Numbered from the stretch's first letter, positions 18,066 to 29,433 are shown. The stretch: DNA of 64,000 nt from Halomonas sp. M20 (GCF_020622265.1 NZ_JACNMQ010000002.1:124001-188000), one strand, 5' to 3'. The notes: generated from the letters alone by a model not told the origin. Numbers and translations: made by a program.

Positions 18066-18121
18066 AGTCAGCGTAGCTAACAGGTTGTGACACGTGTGTG
18101 ACCGGTCATAGACATCGTCAC

Positions 18122-18201
18122 GGTACCGCCATCGCCTATGTGGCCGAGCAGCGCGGCATGTTCTCTACGTCACCGAGGCAATCGCCGCCGTCTCGAAGTG
18201 A
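18122..18201 (+). pseudogene. Truncated duplicate of the phhC 3' end
   Basis: TATGTGGCCGAGCAGCGCGG and CATGTTCTC are followed directly by TACGTCACCGAGGCAATCGC and CGCCGTCTCGAAGTGA. The first part matches phhC around 9632-9672 and the second matches 9785-9820 (one mismatch in 36), so the 112 bp in between are deleted. The first block has drifted more (3-bp insertion and substitutions). It marks the far side of the IS-rich island. Confidence 0.85.
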
Positions 18202-18246
18202 TCAAAACCACGATAAACTCATGATCTTAACTTCCAAACCACTAAT

Positions 18247-18289
18247 GCCCGGCACCTTGTTTAACTTATTTGAACTGGTGCCCGGGCGT
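18247..18289 (-). terminator. Possible terminator downstream of galE
   Basis: TGCCCGGCACC (from 18247) and GGTGCCCGGGC (to about 18286) can pair with one bulge across a 20-base loop, just past the galE stop on the minus strand. There is no clear U-run after it, so function is uncertain. Confidence 0.4.
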
Positions 18290-18296
18290 TGCAATT

Positions 18297-19307
18297 TTAG
18301 TAACCGTTTGGATTTTTTGACTGCCAACGCCAGGTATCGGCCATCATCTCTTCGAGACCACACCGTGCTTGCCAGTCGAGCTCCTTCCGGGCCTTGGTAG
18401 GGTCGGCCCAGCACTCCGCCACGTCACCCTTCCTGCGTGCTTGCAGAGTATAAGGCACCCTTTTCCCGCTGATCGCCTCAAACGCCGCGACCATTTCCAG
18501 TACGGAATAACCGCGTCCCGTTCCCAGATTCCAGACGTGGGCGCCGGTGCAATTCTCAAGCACTTCTAGGGCCCTCAAATGCCCCTCGACCAGATCGACG
18601 ACATGAATATAGTCACGCACGCCAGTGCCGTCGCGGGTGGCGTAATCGGCGCCGAACACAGTGAGCTGCTCACGCTTGCCTACCGCTACCTGGGCGATAT
18701 AGGGCATCAGGTTGTTCGGCGGGCCTTGGGGGTCTTCTCCGATCTCGCCGCTGGGATGCGCACCTACCGGGTTGAAATAGCGCAACAACGCAATGGACCA
18801 GCGAGCATCCGCACGTGCCAGATCCTTGAGCACCTCTTCCACCACGAGCTTGGATTGCCCATAAGGGTTGGATGCCCTGGCCGTGGGAGCGCTCTCACTG
18901 AGCGGCATGCTTTCGGGCTCGCCATACACTGTCGCCGAAGAGCTGAATACCAGCCGATGAACACCCGCATCGGCCATGGCCTGGAACAGCGTTACGCTGC
19001 CGCCCACGTTATTAGCGTAATACGCCAACGGCTCGGCGACGCTTTCACCCACCGCCTTGAGCCCGGCAAAATGTAGGACAGCCTCGATGGTGTGTTCGGC
19101 AAACAGCTTATCCAGCAACTGCCGGTCGCGAATATCGCCTTCGATGAAGGTCAGCTGCCGCCCGGCAAGACGCTCCACTCGCCTGAGCGACTCCCTCGAC
19201 GATGTCGCCAGATTATCCAATGCCAGCACGGAATAGCCTGCCTCGAGCAGTGCCAGTACCGCATGCGAGCCGATATAGCCTGCTCCGCCGGTGACCAGAA
19301 CCGTCAT
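18297..19307 (-). CDS. galE: UDP-glucose 4-epimerase
   Basis: The 336-aa extended SDR has the usual GalE length. It shows [20 protein letters not shown] (NAD-binding GxxGxxG), [25 protein letters not shown] (catalytic Ser), [13 protein letters not shown] (YxxxK) and [18 protein letters not shown]. It interconverts UDP-glucose and UDP-galactose in the cytosol, supplying UDP-Gal for the polysaccharide. Its ATG overlaps the stop of the upstream epimerase by 4 bp (ATGA), indicating translational coupling. Confidence 0.95.
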   Translation of the reverse strand: MTVLVTGGAGYIGSHAVLALLEAGYSVLALDNLATSSRESLRRVERLAGRQLTFIEGDIRDRQLLDKLFAEHTIEAVLHFAGLKAVGESVAEPLAYYANNVGGSVTLFQAMADAGVHRLVFSSSATVYGEPESMPLSESAPTARASNPYGQSKLVVEEVLKDLARADARWSIALLRYFNPVGAHPSGEIGEDPQGPPNNLMPYIAQVAVGKREQLTVFGADYATRDGTGVRDYIHVVDLVEGHLRALEVLENCTGAHVWNLGTGRGYSVLEMVAAFEAISGKRVPYTLQARRKGDVAECWADPTKARKELDWQARCGLEEMMADTWRWQSKNPNGY

Positions 19308-20380
19308 GGCTCGCCCCCCTCACTCTCCAGCGCCGCGGCCTGTTTGGAGGTCGCGCCGTCTTTCAGAAAGCGGATATACCACGGCATGGCCTGGTGGATA
19401 CCGTCATTCAGCGCATGGCTTGGCGCGTAGCCAAGCAACCGAGCTGCCTTGCCGATGTCGGCCTGGGAATGGCGCACGTCGCCGGGGCGGAAGTCGCGAT
19501 AGATCGGCGCCTGGGCATAGGTAATACCCTGTTCATTCAGGGCATCGCGCAGGGCATCGAATAATTGGTTGAGCGTGGTCCGACCATTGACCGCAACGTT
19601 GAAGACTTCGGAGTGAATGTCATCATCCGCCACTGCTGCCAGCACATTGGCCTGCACGGCATTGTCCACGAAACAGAAATCGCGGCTCGTATCGCCATCG
19701 CCGTTGATGTAGACCGGTTCATCGGTGAGCATCGATGCCGTCCACTTGGGAATGACCGCCGCATAGGCGCCATCGGGATCCTGCCGAGGGCCAAACACAT
19801 TGAAATAGCGCAGCCCTACCGTCTTGCAGCCGTAGGTACGCGAGAACACATCTGCATAGAGCTCGTTAACGTACTTGGTTACCGCATAGGGTGAAAGAGG
19901 CTTGCCAATCACATCTTCAACCTTGGGCAGGCCTGGATGATCGCCATAAGTGGAGCTCGAAGCCGCGTAAACGAAGCGCTTCACATCGGCATCCCGCGCT
20001 GTCACCAGCATGTTCAGGAAACCATCGATGTTGGCGGTATTGGTGGCGATAGGATCCTTGACGGATCGCGGTACCGAGCCAAGTGCTGCCTGATGCAATA
20101 CGTAATCCACTCCCTCCATGGCGCGCTGACAATCACCAAGCTCACATATATCTCCTTCATGAAAAGAGAAGCGTGACCATTGCTCGGCGCTTACCAAGCC
20201 TTGTACTTCGTCAAGATTACGCTGGTAGCCCGTGGCAAAGTTGTCCAGCCCTACCACGGTTTGATCCAGCTTGAGCAGTTGCTCCAGAAGGTTGGAGCCG
20301 ATAAAGCCCGCTACGCCGCTGATCAACCAAACACGAGGCTGAGCCTGCAGTTCCATTTTTACCTTTTCAAAATCACTCAT
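19304..20380 (-). CDS. wbpP: UDP-N-acetylglucosamine 4-epimerase (WbpP/TviC family)
   Basis: The 358-aa SDR shows [72 protein letters not shown] (YxxxK) and [20 protein letters not shown]. This set is diagnostic of group-3 epimerases such as WbpP and TviC, which convert UDP-GlcNAc to UDP-GalNAc (and the uronic acid forms). With the divergent WbpO/TviB-type dehydrogenase at 22975 it would give UDP-GalNAcA. First gene of a two-gene unit with galE; shared-motif site B lies 198 bp upstream. Confidence 0.9.
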   Translation of the reverse strand: MSDFEKVKMELQAQPRVWLISGVAGFIGSNLLEQLLKLDQTVVGLDNFATGYQRNLDEVQGLVSAEQWSRFSFHEGDICELGDCQRAMEGVDYVLHQAALGSVPRSVKDPIATNTANIDGFLNMLVTARDADVKRFVYAASSSTYGDHPGLPKVEDVIGKPLSPYAVTKYVNELYADVFSRTYGCKTVGLRYFNVFGPRQDPDGAYAAVIPKWTASMLTDEPVYINGDGDTSRDFCFVDNAVQANVLAAVADDDIHSEVFNVAVNGRTTLNQLFDALRDALNEQGITYAQAPIYRDFRPGDVRHSQADIGKAARLLGYAPSHALNDGIHQAMPWYIRFLKDGATSKQAAALESEGGEP

Positions 20381-20577
20381 TAGACCTACACCTCGACGTT
20401 AGAACTATAAATATAATCTTATTGCATTAATATTTAAGCGACTAAAATTACGCAAATCCTATTAAATCGATAAAATTCGACGTAACAAATAATTATTTTT
20501 TACCAATCTTAGTACGATTAATTAATTAAAAAATTAATACTACATCTCATTGCCGCGAGCGCTTATCATACCACCAC

Positions 20578-20604
20578 GTTAACAAAAGTACACCTTTTGA
20601 AACA
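20578..20604. promoter_or_regulatory. EPS shared motif, site B (best palindrome)
   Basis: GTTAACAAAAGTACACCTTT followed by TGAAACA contains the perfect inverted repeat CAAAAG-TACAC-CTTTTG. The same orientation relative to minus-strand genes as at sites A, C and D suggests control of wbpP-galE, but it could also act on the plus-strand operon. Confidence 0.65.
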
Positions 20605-20767
20605 CAAGAAAAATAGGTGTAGAATATGTAATGCACTTGGCCGCAACCCCTGGTCATAAGCGCATAAATATCGATAAGGCTATATTGAATAAATGGTCGC
20701 CAAAGCGTGAAGGCATTTTTAATAATATATTTTCACGAATATTGTTAGGCCATTAATAATAGCCAAT

Positions 20768-20795
20768 GCGTGTCTGCAACAACCTGCAGACACGC
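20768..20795 (+). other. Strong stem-loop in the wbpM leader
   Basis: GCGTGTCTGCA and TGCAGACACGC are perfect 11-bp arms around ACAACC. It lies 122 bp before the wbpM-like start and is followed by CTATTCAAGAA rather than a T-run. It could be an attenuator-like or protein-binding leader structure. Confidence 0.55.
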
Positions 20796-20917
20796 TATTC
20801 AAGAATACATTGTGAAAACGTCGGGGACGTAAGTTTTTTTATGAAAATACCTCGTAAATTAGGGCGAAACACCCTTGGATATTCATGCCCGCCCCCAAGA
20901 GATTGAGGAAAAACAAC

Positions 20918-22954
<2,037 letters not shown>

Positions 22955-22974
22955 AAAACGAAGTAGGGATATAT

Positions 22975-24255
22975 ATGAATCATAAACTTGAAAAGGTACG
23001 CATCGGTATCATTGGTCTGGGTTACGTGGGTTTGCCATTGGCCGTCGAGTTCGGCAAGCAATACACCACCGTCGGCTTCGATATCAATGTCAAGCGCATC
23101 GCCCAATTGAACGACGGCATCGACACCACGCTGGAAGTCGAACCAGAATTGCTCGCCCAGGCCGAACGTTTGAGCTTCACCAACGATATCGAGCGCCTGC
23201 GCGACTGTAACGTCTATATCGTCACGGTGCCGACGCCCATCGACAAGCAGCGTTGCCCGGTTTTGACGCCGCTGCTCAAGGCAAGTGAGACCCTGGGCCA
23301 AGTTGTGGCGAAAGACGATATCGTCGTTTACGAATCGACCGTCTATCCCGGCGCTACCGAAGAAGATTGCCTACCCGTGATCGAGCGCGTCTCCGGGCTA
23401 GAGTACAATGTCGACTTCTTTGCCGGCTATAGCCCCGAGCGCATAAATCCCGGCGATAAGGAACACCGCGTCACCTCCATCAAGAAAGTGACCTCGGGCT
23501 CGACACCGGAAGTTGCGACGTTCATCGATACGCTTTACGCCTCGATCATCAATGCCGGTACCTTTCAAGCCAGCTCCATTCGCGTGGCCGAGGCCGCGAA
23601 AGTCATCGAAAATACCCAGCGCGACGTCAACATCGCCCTGATCAACGAACTCGCCGTCATCTTCAATCGCCTGGAAATAGACACCGAAGAAGTACTTCAG
23701 GCGGCCGGTACCAAATGGAACTTCCTACCCTTCCGACCCGGTTTGGTGGGTGGGCACTGCATCGGCGTGGACCCCTACTACCTGACCCATAAGGCGCAGC
23801 AAGTAGGCTATCACCCAGAGGTCATTCTCTCGGGACGACGTATCAACGACGGCATGGGTGCTTATGTCGCCGGTCAGCTCGTCAAGCAGATGATCAAGCA
23901 TTGCATTCAGGTGCAGGACTCCCGCGTACTCATCCTTGGCCTTACCTTCAAGGAAAACTGCCCCGATCTGCGTAATACCCGAGTTACCGACATTCTCAAG
24001 GAATTGGCGGACTACGACATTGCCGTGGACGTTCATGATCCGCAAGTCGACCCACAAGAAGCGCAAGACGAGTTGGGCGTACGTATCGTGGAGACCCCCG
24101 TCGCAGGCACTTACGACGCCATCATCCTGGCTGTCGCTCATCGGGAATTCGTCGAACTTGATGTCCAAAAAATCCGCTCCTGGGGCAAACCCGCCCATGT
24201 CCTTTACGACTTGAAGTATGCACTTCCCAAGGGCGCCGCCGATTTACGTTTGTGA
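22975..24255 (+). CDS. wbpO: UDP-N-acetyl-hexosamine 6-dehydrogenase (WbpO/TviB type)
   Basis: The 426-aa enzyme of the UDP-glucose/GDP-mannose dehydrogenase family begins [20 protein letters not shown], has [38 protein letters not shown] and the catalytic Cys in [20 protein letters not shown]. The pattern SPERINPGD and the length fit Vi-antigen TviB/WbpO, which oxidise UDP-GlcNAc or UDP-GalNAc to the uronic acid. With WbpP encoded divergently it would provide UDP-GalNAcA. GTAGGG sits just ahead of the ATG, and the gene starts 20 bp after wbpM. Confidence 0.92.
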   Translation: MNHKLEKVRIGIIGLGYVGLPLAVEFGKQYTTVGFDINVKRIAQLNDGIDTTLEVEPELLAQAERLSFTNDIERLRDCNVYIVTVPTPIDKQRCPVLTPLLKASETLGQVVAKDDIVVYESTVYPGATEEDCLPVIERVSGLEYNVDFFAGYSPERINPGDKEHRVTSIKKVTSGSTPEVATFIDTLYASIINAGTFQASSIRVAEAAKVIENTQRDVNIALINELAVIFNRLEIDTEEVLQAAGTKWNFLPFRPGLVGGHCIGVDPYYLTHKAQQVGYHPEVILSGRRINDGMGAYVAGQLVKQMIKHCIQVQDSRVLILGLTFKENCPDLRNTRVTDILKELADYDIAVDVHDPQVDPQEAQDELGVRIVETPVAGTYDAIILAVAHREFVELDVQKIRSWGKPAHVLYDLKYALPKGAADLRL

Positions 24256-24271
24256 AGAAGTGAACAAGATC

Positions 24272-25345
24272 ATGAAAATACTAATTATTGGCAACATGGG
24301 CTACGTAGGGCCCGCCGTTCTTCGTGAGCTGAGCGCACGCTATCCTTCGGCAGTGCTCCATGGCTATGACACGGCCTATTTCGCACACTGCTTGACCGGA
24401 ACTCACTATCTTCCCGAGCGGCATCTAGAGCGACAATTCTATGGCGATATACGCGCCATCACATCTGGGATGCTCGAAGGCTATGACGCCGTAGTGCAAC
24501 TGGCCGCAGTTTCCAACGATCCAATGGGTAGTCGCTTCGCCACGGCCACGGGGGACATCAATCATCGTGCCAGCGTCAGTATCGCCAAGGCGGCGGCACA
24601 GGCCGGCGTGCGCAACTTCGTCTTCGCTTCCAGCTGCAGCATTTATGGTGTTGCCAGTGGCCCGCCCCGTTGCGAAACCGATGCCGTCGCGCCCATCACG
24701 GATTATGCCAAGTCCAAGGTTCACACCGAGGAAGATCTGACGAAGATCGAAACGGACATGGTCATTACCAGCCTGCGCTTTGCCACGGCTTGCGGTATGT
24801 CCGACCGTCTACGCCTGGACCTGGTACTCAACGACTTCGTGGCAAGCGCCATCAGTCAAGGGCAGATCACCGTGCTAAGCGATGGGTCGCCCTGGCGGCC
24901 CTTGATCGATGTCACCGACATGGCTCGTGCCATCGACTGGGCCGTGCAGCGCCCGGCGGATAACGGCGGCCGCGTCTTGAGCGTCAATGCGGGTGCCAAC
25001 AGTTGCAACTATCAGGTACGCGATCTGGCCATGGCGGTGGCCGAGGCACTTCCAGGCACGACGGTGGACATCAACACCGAGGCGCCCGTAGATAGTCGCT
25101 CCTACCGCGTGGACTTCAGCCTGTTCGAACGCCTCGCCCCGGATCATCAACCGCAGAAGGCACTTTCCCACTCCATTAGCGGCTTGATCGAAGGTCTTGA
25201 GCGCATGGAGTTTGCCGATACCGAGTTCCGGTCATCGTCGCTCGTGCGCTTGCATGTCCTGCAAGGGCATATCGATGAAGGCCGTGTGACGGAAGAACTG
25301 CGATGGCAGAGACCACAGAAAACGCTGGAAAGGAGTCAGTCATGA
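24272..25345 (+). CDS. NAD-dependent epimerase/dehydratase (extended SDR), function open
   Basis: This 357-aa SDR begins KILIIGNMGYVGPAVLREL (GxxGYVG), with AVVQLAAVSNDPMGSRF, FASSCSIYGVASGPP and the YxxxK motif in ITDYAKSKVHTEEDL. An upstream in-frame ATG at 24218 lies inside the previous gene and adds non-homologous residues. The protein ends in ATGA overlap with the rfbF-type gene, so the two are coupled. It could be the 4,6-dehydratase, epimerase or reductase of the CDP-sugar pathway, but it does not look like RfbG. First member of a four-gene cassette. Confidence 0.8.
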   Translation: MKILIIGNMGYVGPAVLRELSARYPSAVLHGYDTAYFAHCLTGTHYLPERHLERQFYGDIRAITSGMLEGYDAVVQLAAVSNDPMGSRFATATGDINHRASVSIAKAAAQAGVRNFVFASSCSIYGVASGPPRCETDAVAPITDYAKSKVHTEEDLTKIETDMVITSLRFATACGMSDRLRLDLVLNDFVASAISQGQITVLSDGSPWRPLIDVTDMARAIDWAVQRPADNGGRVLSVNAGANSCNYQVRDLAMAVAEALPGTTVDINTEAPVDSRSYRVDFSLFERLAPDHQPQKALSHSISGLIEGLERMEFADTEFRSSSLVRLHVLQGHIDEGRVTEELRWQRPQKTLERSQS

Positions 25346-26118
25346 AGGTAGCGATCTTTGCCGGTGGCTTCGGTACCCGGCTCAGCGAAGAAACCACGAT
25401 TCGTCCCAAGCCGATGGTGGAAATCGGCGGCCGACCGATTCTCTGGCATATCATGAAGATCTACGCGCACTATGGCTTCAGAGAGTTCGTCATTCTGGGT
25501 GGATACCGCGTCGACTACATCCGCGACTATTTCCTCAACTATCGAGGCCACCAAACCGATTACACCGTCGACCTGAAGACCGGCAGCATCGAATGGTTAC
25601 AGAGTACCAACGAAGATTGGAAAGTCACCGTGCTGGACACTGGCGGCGACGCCATGACCGGTGGTCGCCTCAAGAAAGCCATGCCCTATTTAAGTGATGC
25701 CCCCTTCTGTCTGACCTATGGCGACGGCGTAAGCGATATCGATATCAAAGCGCTGATCGACACCCACCGTGCTTCGAAGGCCTGGTGCACGCTCACCGCC
25801 GTCTCCCAGCCCGGCCGCTACGGAGCGTTGCATCTAGATCGTTCCTCCACCCAGGTGAAGGGTTTTCGTGAAAAAGGCGTGAAAGACGGCGGCCTGATCA
25901 ATGGCGGTTTCTTCGTCTGCGAGCCGGATGTGTTCGAGCTCATCGACGGAGATCAGAGTGTTTGGGAAAACGGGCCGCTGACACGCATGGTAGAACTCGG
26001 CAAGCTGGGCTACTACCACCATAAAGGCTACTGGCAAAGCATGGACTCATTGCGAGACAAGATGGTCCTGGAAGCAGCCTGGGAGAGCGATCCCCCCTGG
26101 AAGCTGTGGAAAGACTAA
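25342..26118 (+). CDS. rfbF: Glucose-1-phosphate cytidylyltransferase
   Basis: The 258-aa nucleotidyltransferase begins KVAIFAGGFGTRLSEETTIR followed by PKPMVEIGG, the diagnostic RfbF signature, then FVILGGYRVDYIRDYFLNY, LTYGDGVSDIDI (metal-binding D), INGGFFVCEPDVFELI and YHHKGYWQSMDSLRDK. It makes CDP-glucose from CTP and glucose 1-phosphate, normally the first step of 3,6-dideoxyhexose or branched sugar pathways. AGGAG precedes 25342. The expected partner CDP-glucose 4,6-dehydratase (RfbG) is absent here. Confidence 0.94.
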   Translation: MKVAIFAGGFGTRLSEETTIRPKPMVEIGGRPILWHIMKIYAHYGFREFVILGGYRVDYIRDYFLNYRGHQTDYTVDLKTGSIEWLQSTNEDWKVTVLDTGGDAMTGGRLKKAMPYLSDAPFCLTYGDGVSDIDIKALIDTHRASKAWCTLTAVSQPGRYGALHLDRSSTQVKGFREKGVKDGGLINGGFFVCEPDVFELIDGDQSVWENGPLTRMVELGKLGYYHHKGYWQSMDSLRDKMVLEAAWESDPPWKLWKD

Positions 26119-26150
26119 ACCATGCACTTTCCCCTTAAAGAGGTAATGAC

Positions 26151-27485
26151 ATGATTCTCGTCGATACTGCGCTTGCCAAGCGCCAGGCCGAGGGCAGACC
26201 AATCCGCGTCGGCATGATCGGCGCCGGCTTTCAAGCCAGCGGCATAGGCCTGCAGATCATGACTGCCACGCCAGGCATGGAGCTTTGCGCCATCGCCAAC
26301 CGCCACCCCGCTGCGGCAATCGACATCTACCGCCAAGTCGGTCTCGAGCCCGTTCACTGCGAGACACAAAGCGCGCTCGAGACCGCGATCGCGGGCGGCA
26401 AACCCGCCGTCACCGAGGACGCCGAAGCCCTCGCCCGTGCTCAAGGGCTTGACGCAATCATCGAGGTTACCGGCTCCATCGAATTCGCCGCCCGGGCCGT
26501 ACTCAGCGCCCTGGAAAGTGGCAAGCACGTCGTGCAGATGAATGCCGAACTCGATGGTACCGTTGGCCCTATCCTAAAAGCGAAAGCGGATGCAGCCGGT
26601 GTCATCTATACCTTCTCCGATGGCGACCAGCCCGGCGTACAGATGAACCTGCAGCGGTTCGTAGCCGGTCTGGGCGTGACGCCGGTACTCAGCGGCAATA
26701 TCAAGGGATTGCACGATCCCTATCGCAATCCGGCCACCCAGGAGAGCTTCGCCAAACGCTGGGGGCAAAAGCCCGCTATGGTCGCCTCCTTCGCCGATGG
26801 GACCAAGATCTCCTTCGAGCAAGCCATCGTCGCCAACGGTAGCGGCATGCAAGTCGCGCGACGCGGCATGCTCGGCCCGGACTTTTCCGGCGGCGATCCA
26901 GGTGCGCCGCTAGTACCCATCGAGCAGACGGTAGCGGCATTCGAGGAACATCTGGATCCGACGAAGCCTGGTCTGGTGGATTATGTCGTCGGTGCCCGGC
27001 CCGGCCCCGGGGTGTTCGTTCTCGGCCACCTCGAGCATCCGCGTCAGCGTCATTATCTCGAGCTCTATAAGATGGGCAAGGGCCCCTATTACTGCTTCTA
27101 CACACCTTACCATCTATGCCACTTCGAAGTTCCCAACTCAGTGGCGCGTGCCGTGCTGTTCAACGACGCCGTGCTTGCCCCTCAAAGCGGTCCACGCGTG
27201 GGCGTGGTAGCCATGGCCAAGAAAGCATTATCGGAAGGCGAGACCATCAATGACTTTGGCGGCTTCGAGGTCTATGGCGTTGCCGAGAACATGGACATCG
27301 TGCGTCGGGAAAATTTGTTACCCATCGGCCTTGCTCTTGGTTGCACTCTGCGCCGCCCTTTGGAAAAGGATGCGCCGTTGACTTTTGATGACGTGACGAT
27401 TCCTCCGGGACGCCTGGTCGATCGTTTGTATGCCGAACAGGAACAGTTGTTCGCCACGCCTACCACCAACCCGAAACCGTTTTGA
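26151..27485 (+). CDS. NAD(P)-dependent oxidoreductase with C-terminal SAF domain
   Basis: The 444-aa protein has an N-terminal Rossmann fold (RVGMIGAGFQASGIGLQI, then IIEVTGSIEFAARAVLSALE) of the homoserine-dehydrogenase/oxidoreductase type and a C-terminal SAF-like part (LLPIGLALGCTLRRPLEKDA and VTIPPGRLVDRLYAEQEQLF). This resembles COG4091 proteins, whose reactions are largely unassigned. Set between rfbF and an RmlC-type epimerase in an operon, it probably acts on the CDP-sugar or on a two- to four-carbon branch. GAGGTAATGAC precedes the ATG; gap to rfbF 32 bp. Confidence 0.75.
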   Translation: MILVDTALAKRQAEGRPIRVGMIGAGFQASGIGLQIMTATPGMELCAIANRHPAAAIDIYRQVGLEPVHCETQSALETAIAGGKPAVTEDAEALARAQGLDAIIEVTGSIEFAARAVLSALESGKHVVQMNAELDGTVGPILKAKADAAGVIYTFSDGDQPGVQMNLQRFVAGLGVTPVLSGNIKGLHDPYRNPATQESFAKRWGQKPAMVASFADGTKISFEQAIVANGSGMQVARRGMLGPDFSGGDPGAPLVPIEQTVAAFEEHLDPTKPGLVDYVVGARPGPGVFVLGHLEHPRQRHYLELYKMGKGPYYCFYTPYHLCHFEVPNSVARAVLFNDAVLAPQSGPRVGVVAMAKKALSEGETINDFGGFEVYGVAENMDIVRRENLLPIGLALGCTLRRPLEKDAPLTFDDVTIPPGRLVDRLYAEQEQLFATPTTNPKPF

Positions 27486-27494
27486 GAGTAAGCC

Positions 27495-28043
27495 ATGATT
27501 TTTCATGAAACGACATTGAAGGACGCCTGGCTGATCGAACTCGAGCCCCGGGGCGATCAACGCGGTTTCTTTGCTCGCACAATGTGCAAGGAAGAGTTTG
27601 CCCAGCACGGGTTGTTGAACGACTTCGTACAACAAAACACTTCTTTCTCAGCCCAAAAAGGAACCTTGAGAGGGCTGCACTACCAAATGCAACCTCACGG
27701 CGAAGCCAAGCTGGTGCGCTGCCTGCGTGGTGCAATCGTCGATATTATCGTCGATGTTCGAGCCGACTCACCTACCTTCCTACAACATCAACAGTTCGAA
27801 CTTACGGATAGCAATCGCTCACAGCTTTATGTGCCCCCCGGCTATGCTCATGGCTTCCAAACACTGAGTAATGACGTGGAAGTCAGCTATCTAGTATCCG
27901 CCGCCTACTGTCCGCAAGCAGAGCGCGGGCTCCGCTATGATGACGAGCGCCTACAAATCGACTGGCCCGTACCCGTCACGGTGCTTTCGGAGAAGGATGC
28001 ACATTGGCCACTGATCGACGAAGCAACCAAACCACTGTATTAA
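27495..28043 (+). CDS. RmlC-type sugar 3,5-epimerase (cupin)
   Basis: The 182-aa protein fits the RmlC/RfbC family length. It has LIELEPRGDQRGFFAR, QQNTSFSAQKGTLRGLHYQM (catalytic His in GLHYQ) and LYVPPGYAHGFQTLS (general acid Tyr region). Classical members epimerise dTDP-4-keto-6-deoxyglucose at C3 and C5. No rmlA, rmlB or rmlD is nearby, while rfbF is two genes upstream, so it likely acts on a 4-keto CDP-sugar (as in RfbF-linked pathways). Gap to the SAF gene is 9 bp. Last gene of the plus-strand operon. Confidence 0.88.
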   Translation: MIFHETTLKDAWLIELEPRGDQRGFFARTMCKEEFAQHGLLNDFVQQNTSFSAQKGTLRGLHYQMQPHGEAKLVRCLRGAIVDIIVDVRADSPTFLQHQQFELTDSNRSQLYVPPGYAHGFQTLSNDVEVSYLVSAAYCPQAERGLRYDDERLQIDWPVPVTVLSEKDAHWPLIDEATKPLY

Positions 28044-28078
28044 ATGCCATATCCCGAGTTATCGTTAACAGGCTTCCA

Positions 28079-28110
28079 GCACAAGCGCCGATACGCAATG
28101 GCGCTTGTGC
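28079..28110 (+). terminator. Hairpin ending the plus-strand sugar operon
   Basis: GCACAAGCGCC (28079-28089) and GGCGCTTGTGC (28100-28110) are perfect 11-bp arms, 36 bp after the RmlC-type stop. There is no T-run, so it may act as a Rho-dependent or RNA-stabilising end. Confidence 0.5.
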
Positions 28111-28251
28111 AATCGGTTCAAGGTCGAGAGCGGCGATCACGAACAATAGACGATAGCGTCACCATTTGATTTCATCATCCGGGATCCTGCATCAGCGAAA
28201 CTACAGCAATTCTGCACTGTATATATTGTCCAAAAGCTTGCCATTAAAACG

Positions 28252-28279
28252 AAAAAACCGGCAACCAAAAGATTGCCGG
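28252..28279 (-). terminator. Rho-independent terminator of the wza-led operon
   Basis: On the minus strand CCGGCAA and TTGCCGG form a 7-bp stem with an 8-base loop, followed by TTTTTTCG. It lies 52 bp past the last minus-strand gene (stop at 28331), facing the convergent operon. Confidence 0.85.
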
Positions 28280-28330
28280 GAAATTGCTCCAGATAACAGC
28301 TTTATCAATCCACTTTAATGCTCAGTCAGC

Positions 28331-29344
28331 TCAAGCAACGACCTCCCTGATACAAACATTCTCTCGTGCAACCACTTTTTCCCCATCACAAGAACTATCA
28401 TAAAGCTGGCTGATAGAAACTTTTGTAGTTTCGATTGGCTCATCTGCAAATTCAGCTTCAGGGTAAAAAAATGGACTTTCACACAGTCCTTTCAAAACAA
28501 CTCCCACCTTATTAAACTGCTTTTTACGCAAGAGTAAAAGCACCAGCCTGATATCCTTATATATACAGACAAGCAACCGATATTTATTTGAAAACTTACG
28601 AGTAATAAACACGCGGTTACGTATGAAATGGCGATGATACTGTATACGGCTCCTGTTTTCTTCAGTAACTATACTGATAGGACCGCTTTTTTCTCGTAAA
28701 TGCAGTACCTTGCTAGTCGCCACCAAGTATCCAGGCTTGTCCCGTGTGATTCTCATCGTATACTCGGTATCCTCACCCCAAATAAACATGGAAGAGATGG
28801 GTACGCCATAATTGGACAACGTTTTACGTGGAATGAGAATCGAAACGAAGTTGGCGAGCCGAACCGGTACCATGCCATGCACAAGGGTCTCAGGCCAACT
28901 GGGATAGCCGATCTCGTTGTACCGCAGGTCCAGATTAGGAGGATCGTTGATCTGACCGTTTTCAGTCGTGGCTTGGGAAATCAGATACGACTTATCCAAC
29001 CCCATAATATTCAATTGTTCATCTGCCTCCAGCAACTTTTGCAACGCATCTGGTTCCGGAACGACATCATCATCCATCATCCAGATGAAATCGGCTCCAG
29101 CTTGGTAAGCCAAGCGGAATCCTACATTGAACCCCCCTGAGGCACCTATATTGCGTGACAAGGAATAAACCTTGAGATCAGGATAACCCATCTCACGCAG
29201 CATTTCTGCGGTACCGTCCGAACTGGCGTTATCGACGACAATGACTGCATCGCAGGGACGCGTTTGCGAGCAAACAGCGGCCAAACCGCGTTTCAGCAAT
29301 TCTTTGCGGTTATAGGATAAAATTACTGCAAAGACTTTATGCAT
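28331..29344 (-). CDS. GT2-family glycosyltransferase, paralogue of 12321-13328
   Basis: The 337-aa enzyme begins KVFAVILSYNRKELLKRGLA, with AVIVVDNASSDGTAEML, DFIWMMDDDVVPEPDALQ (DxD-like) and MFIWGEDTEYTMRITRDKPG. It shares most motifs and overall length with the protein encoded at 12321-13328, including C-terminal segments (FFYPEAEFADEPI against FFPHAEAADAPI), so the two arose by duplication or from a common source cluster. AAGGGG precedes the ATG. It is the last gene of the long minus-strand operon. Sugar unknown. Confidence 0.88.
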   Translation of the reverse strand: MHKVFAVILSYNRKELLKRGLAAVCSQTRPCDAVIVVDNASSDGTAEMLREMGYPDLKVYSLSRNIGASGGFNVGFRLAYQAGADFIWMMDDDVVPEPDALQKLLEADEQLNIMGLDKSYLISQATTENGQINDPPNLDLRYNEIGYPSWPETLVHGMVPVRLANFVSILIPRKTLSNYGVPISSMFIWGEDTEYTMRITRDKPGYLVATSKVLHLREKSGPISIVTEENRSRIQYHRHFIRNRVFITRKFSNKYRLLVCIYKDIRLVLLLLRKKQFNKVGVVLKGLCESPFFYPEAEFADEPIETTKVSISQLYDSSCDGEKVVARENVCIREVVA

Positions 29345-29433
29345 ACCAAGCCCCTTAGCTTAATATTGTAAATTCCTTGTACAAAAACAATCTCTAGCAT
29401 GAGCCTTAGACGAAGTTAAAACGATAGTTTAAA

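Larger units (their letters stand above)
20381..20917. promoter_or_regulatory. Divergent regulatory region between the epimerase and dehydratase operons
   Basis: This 537-bp A/T-rich region has no gene. It holds shared-motif site B (20578-20604), a perfect 11-bp-arm hairpin at 20768-20795 in the plus-strand leader, and several A/T-rich blocks suitable for promoters in both directions (for example TATAAATATAATCTT near 20405). Unlike the wza leader, it has no ops element. Confidence 0.6.
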
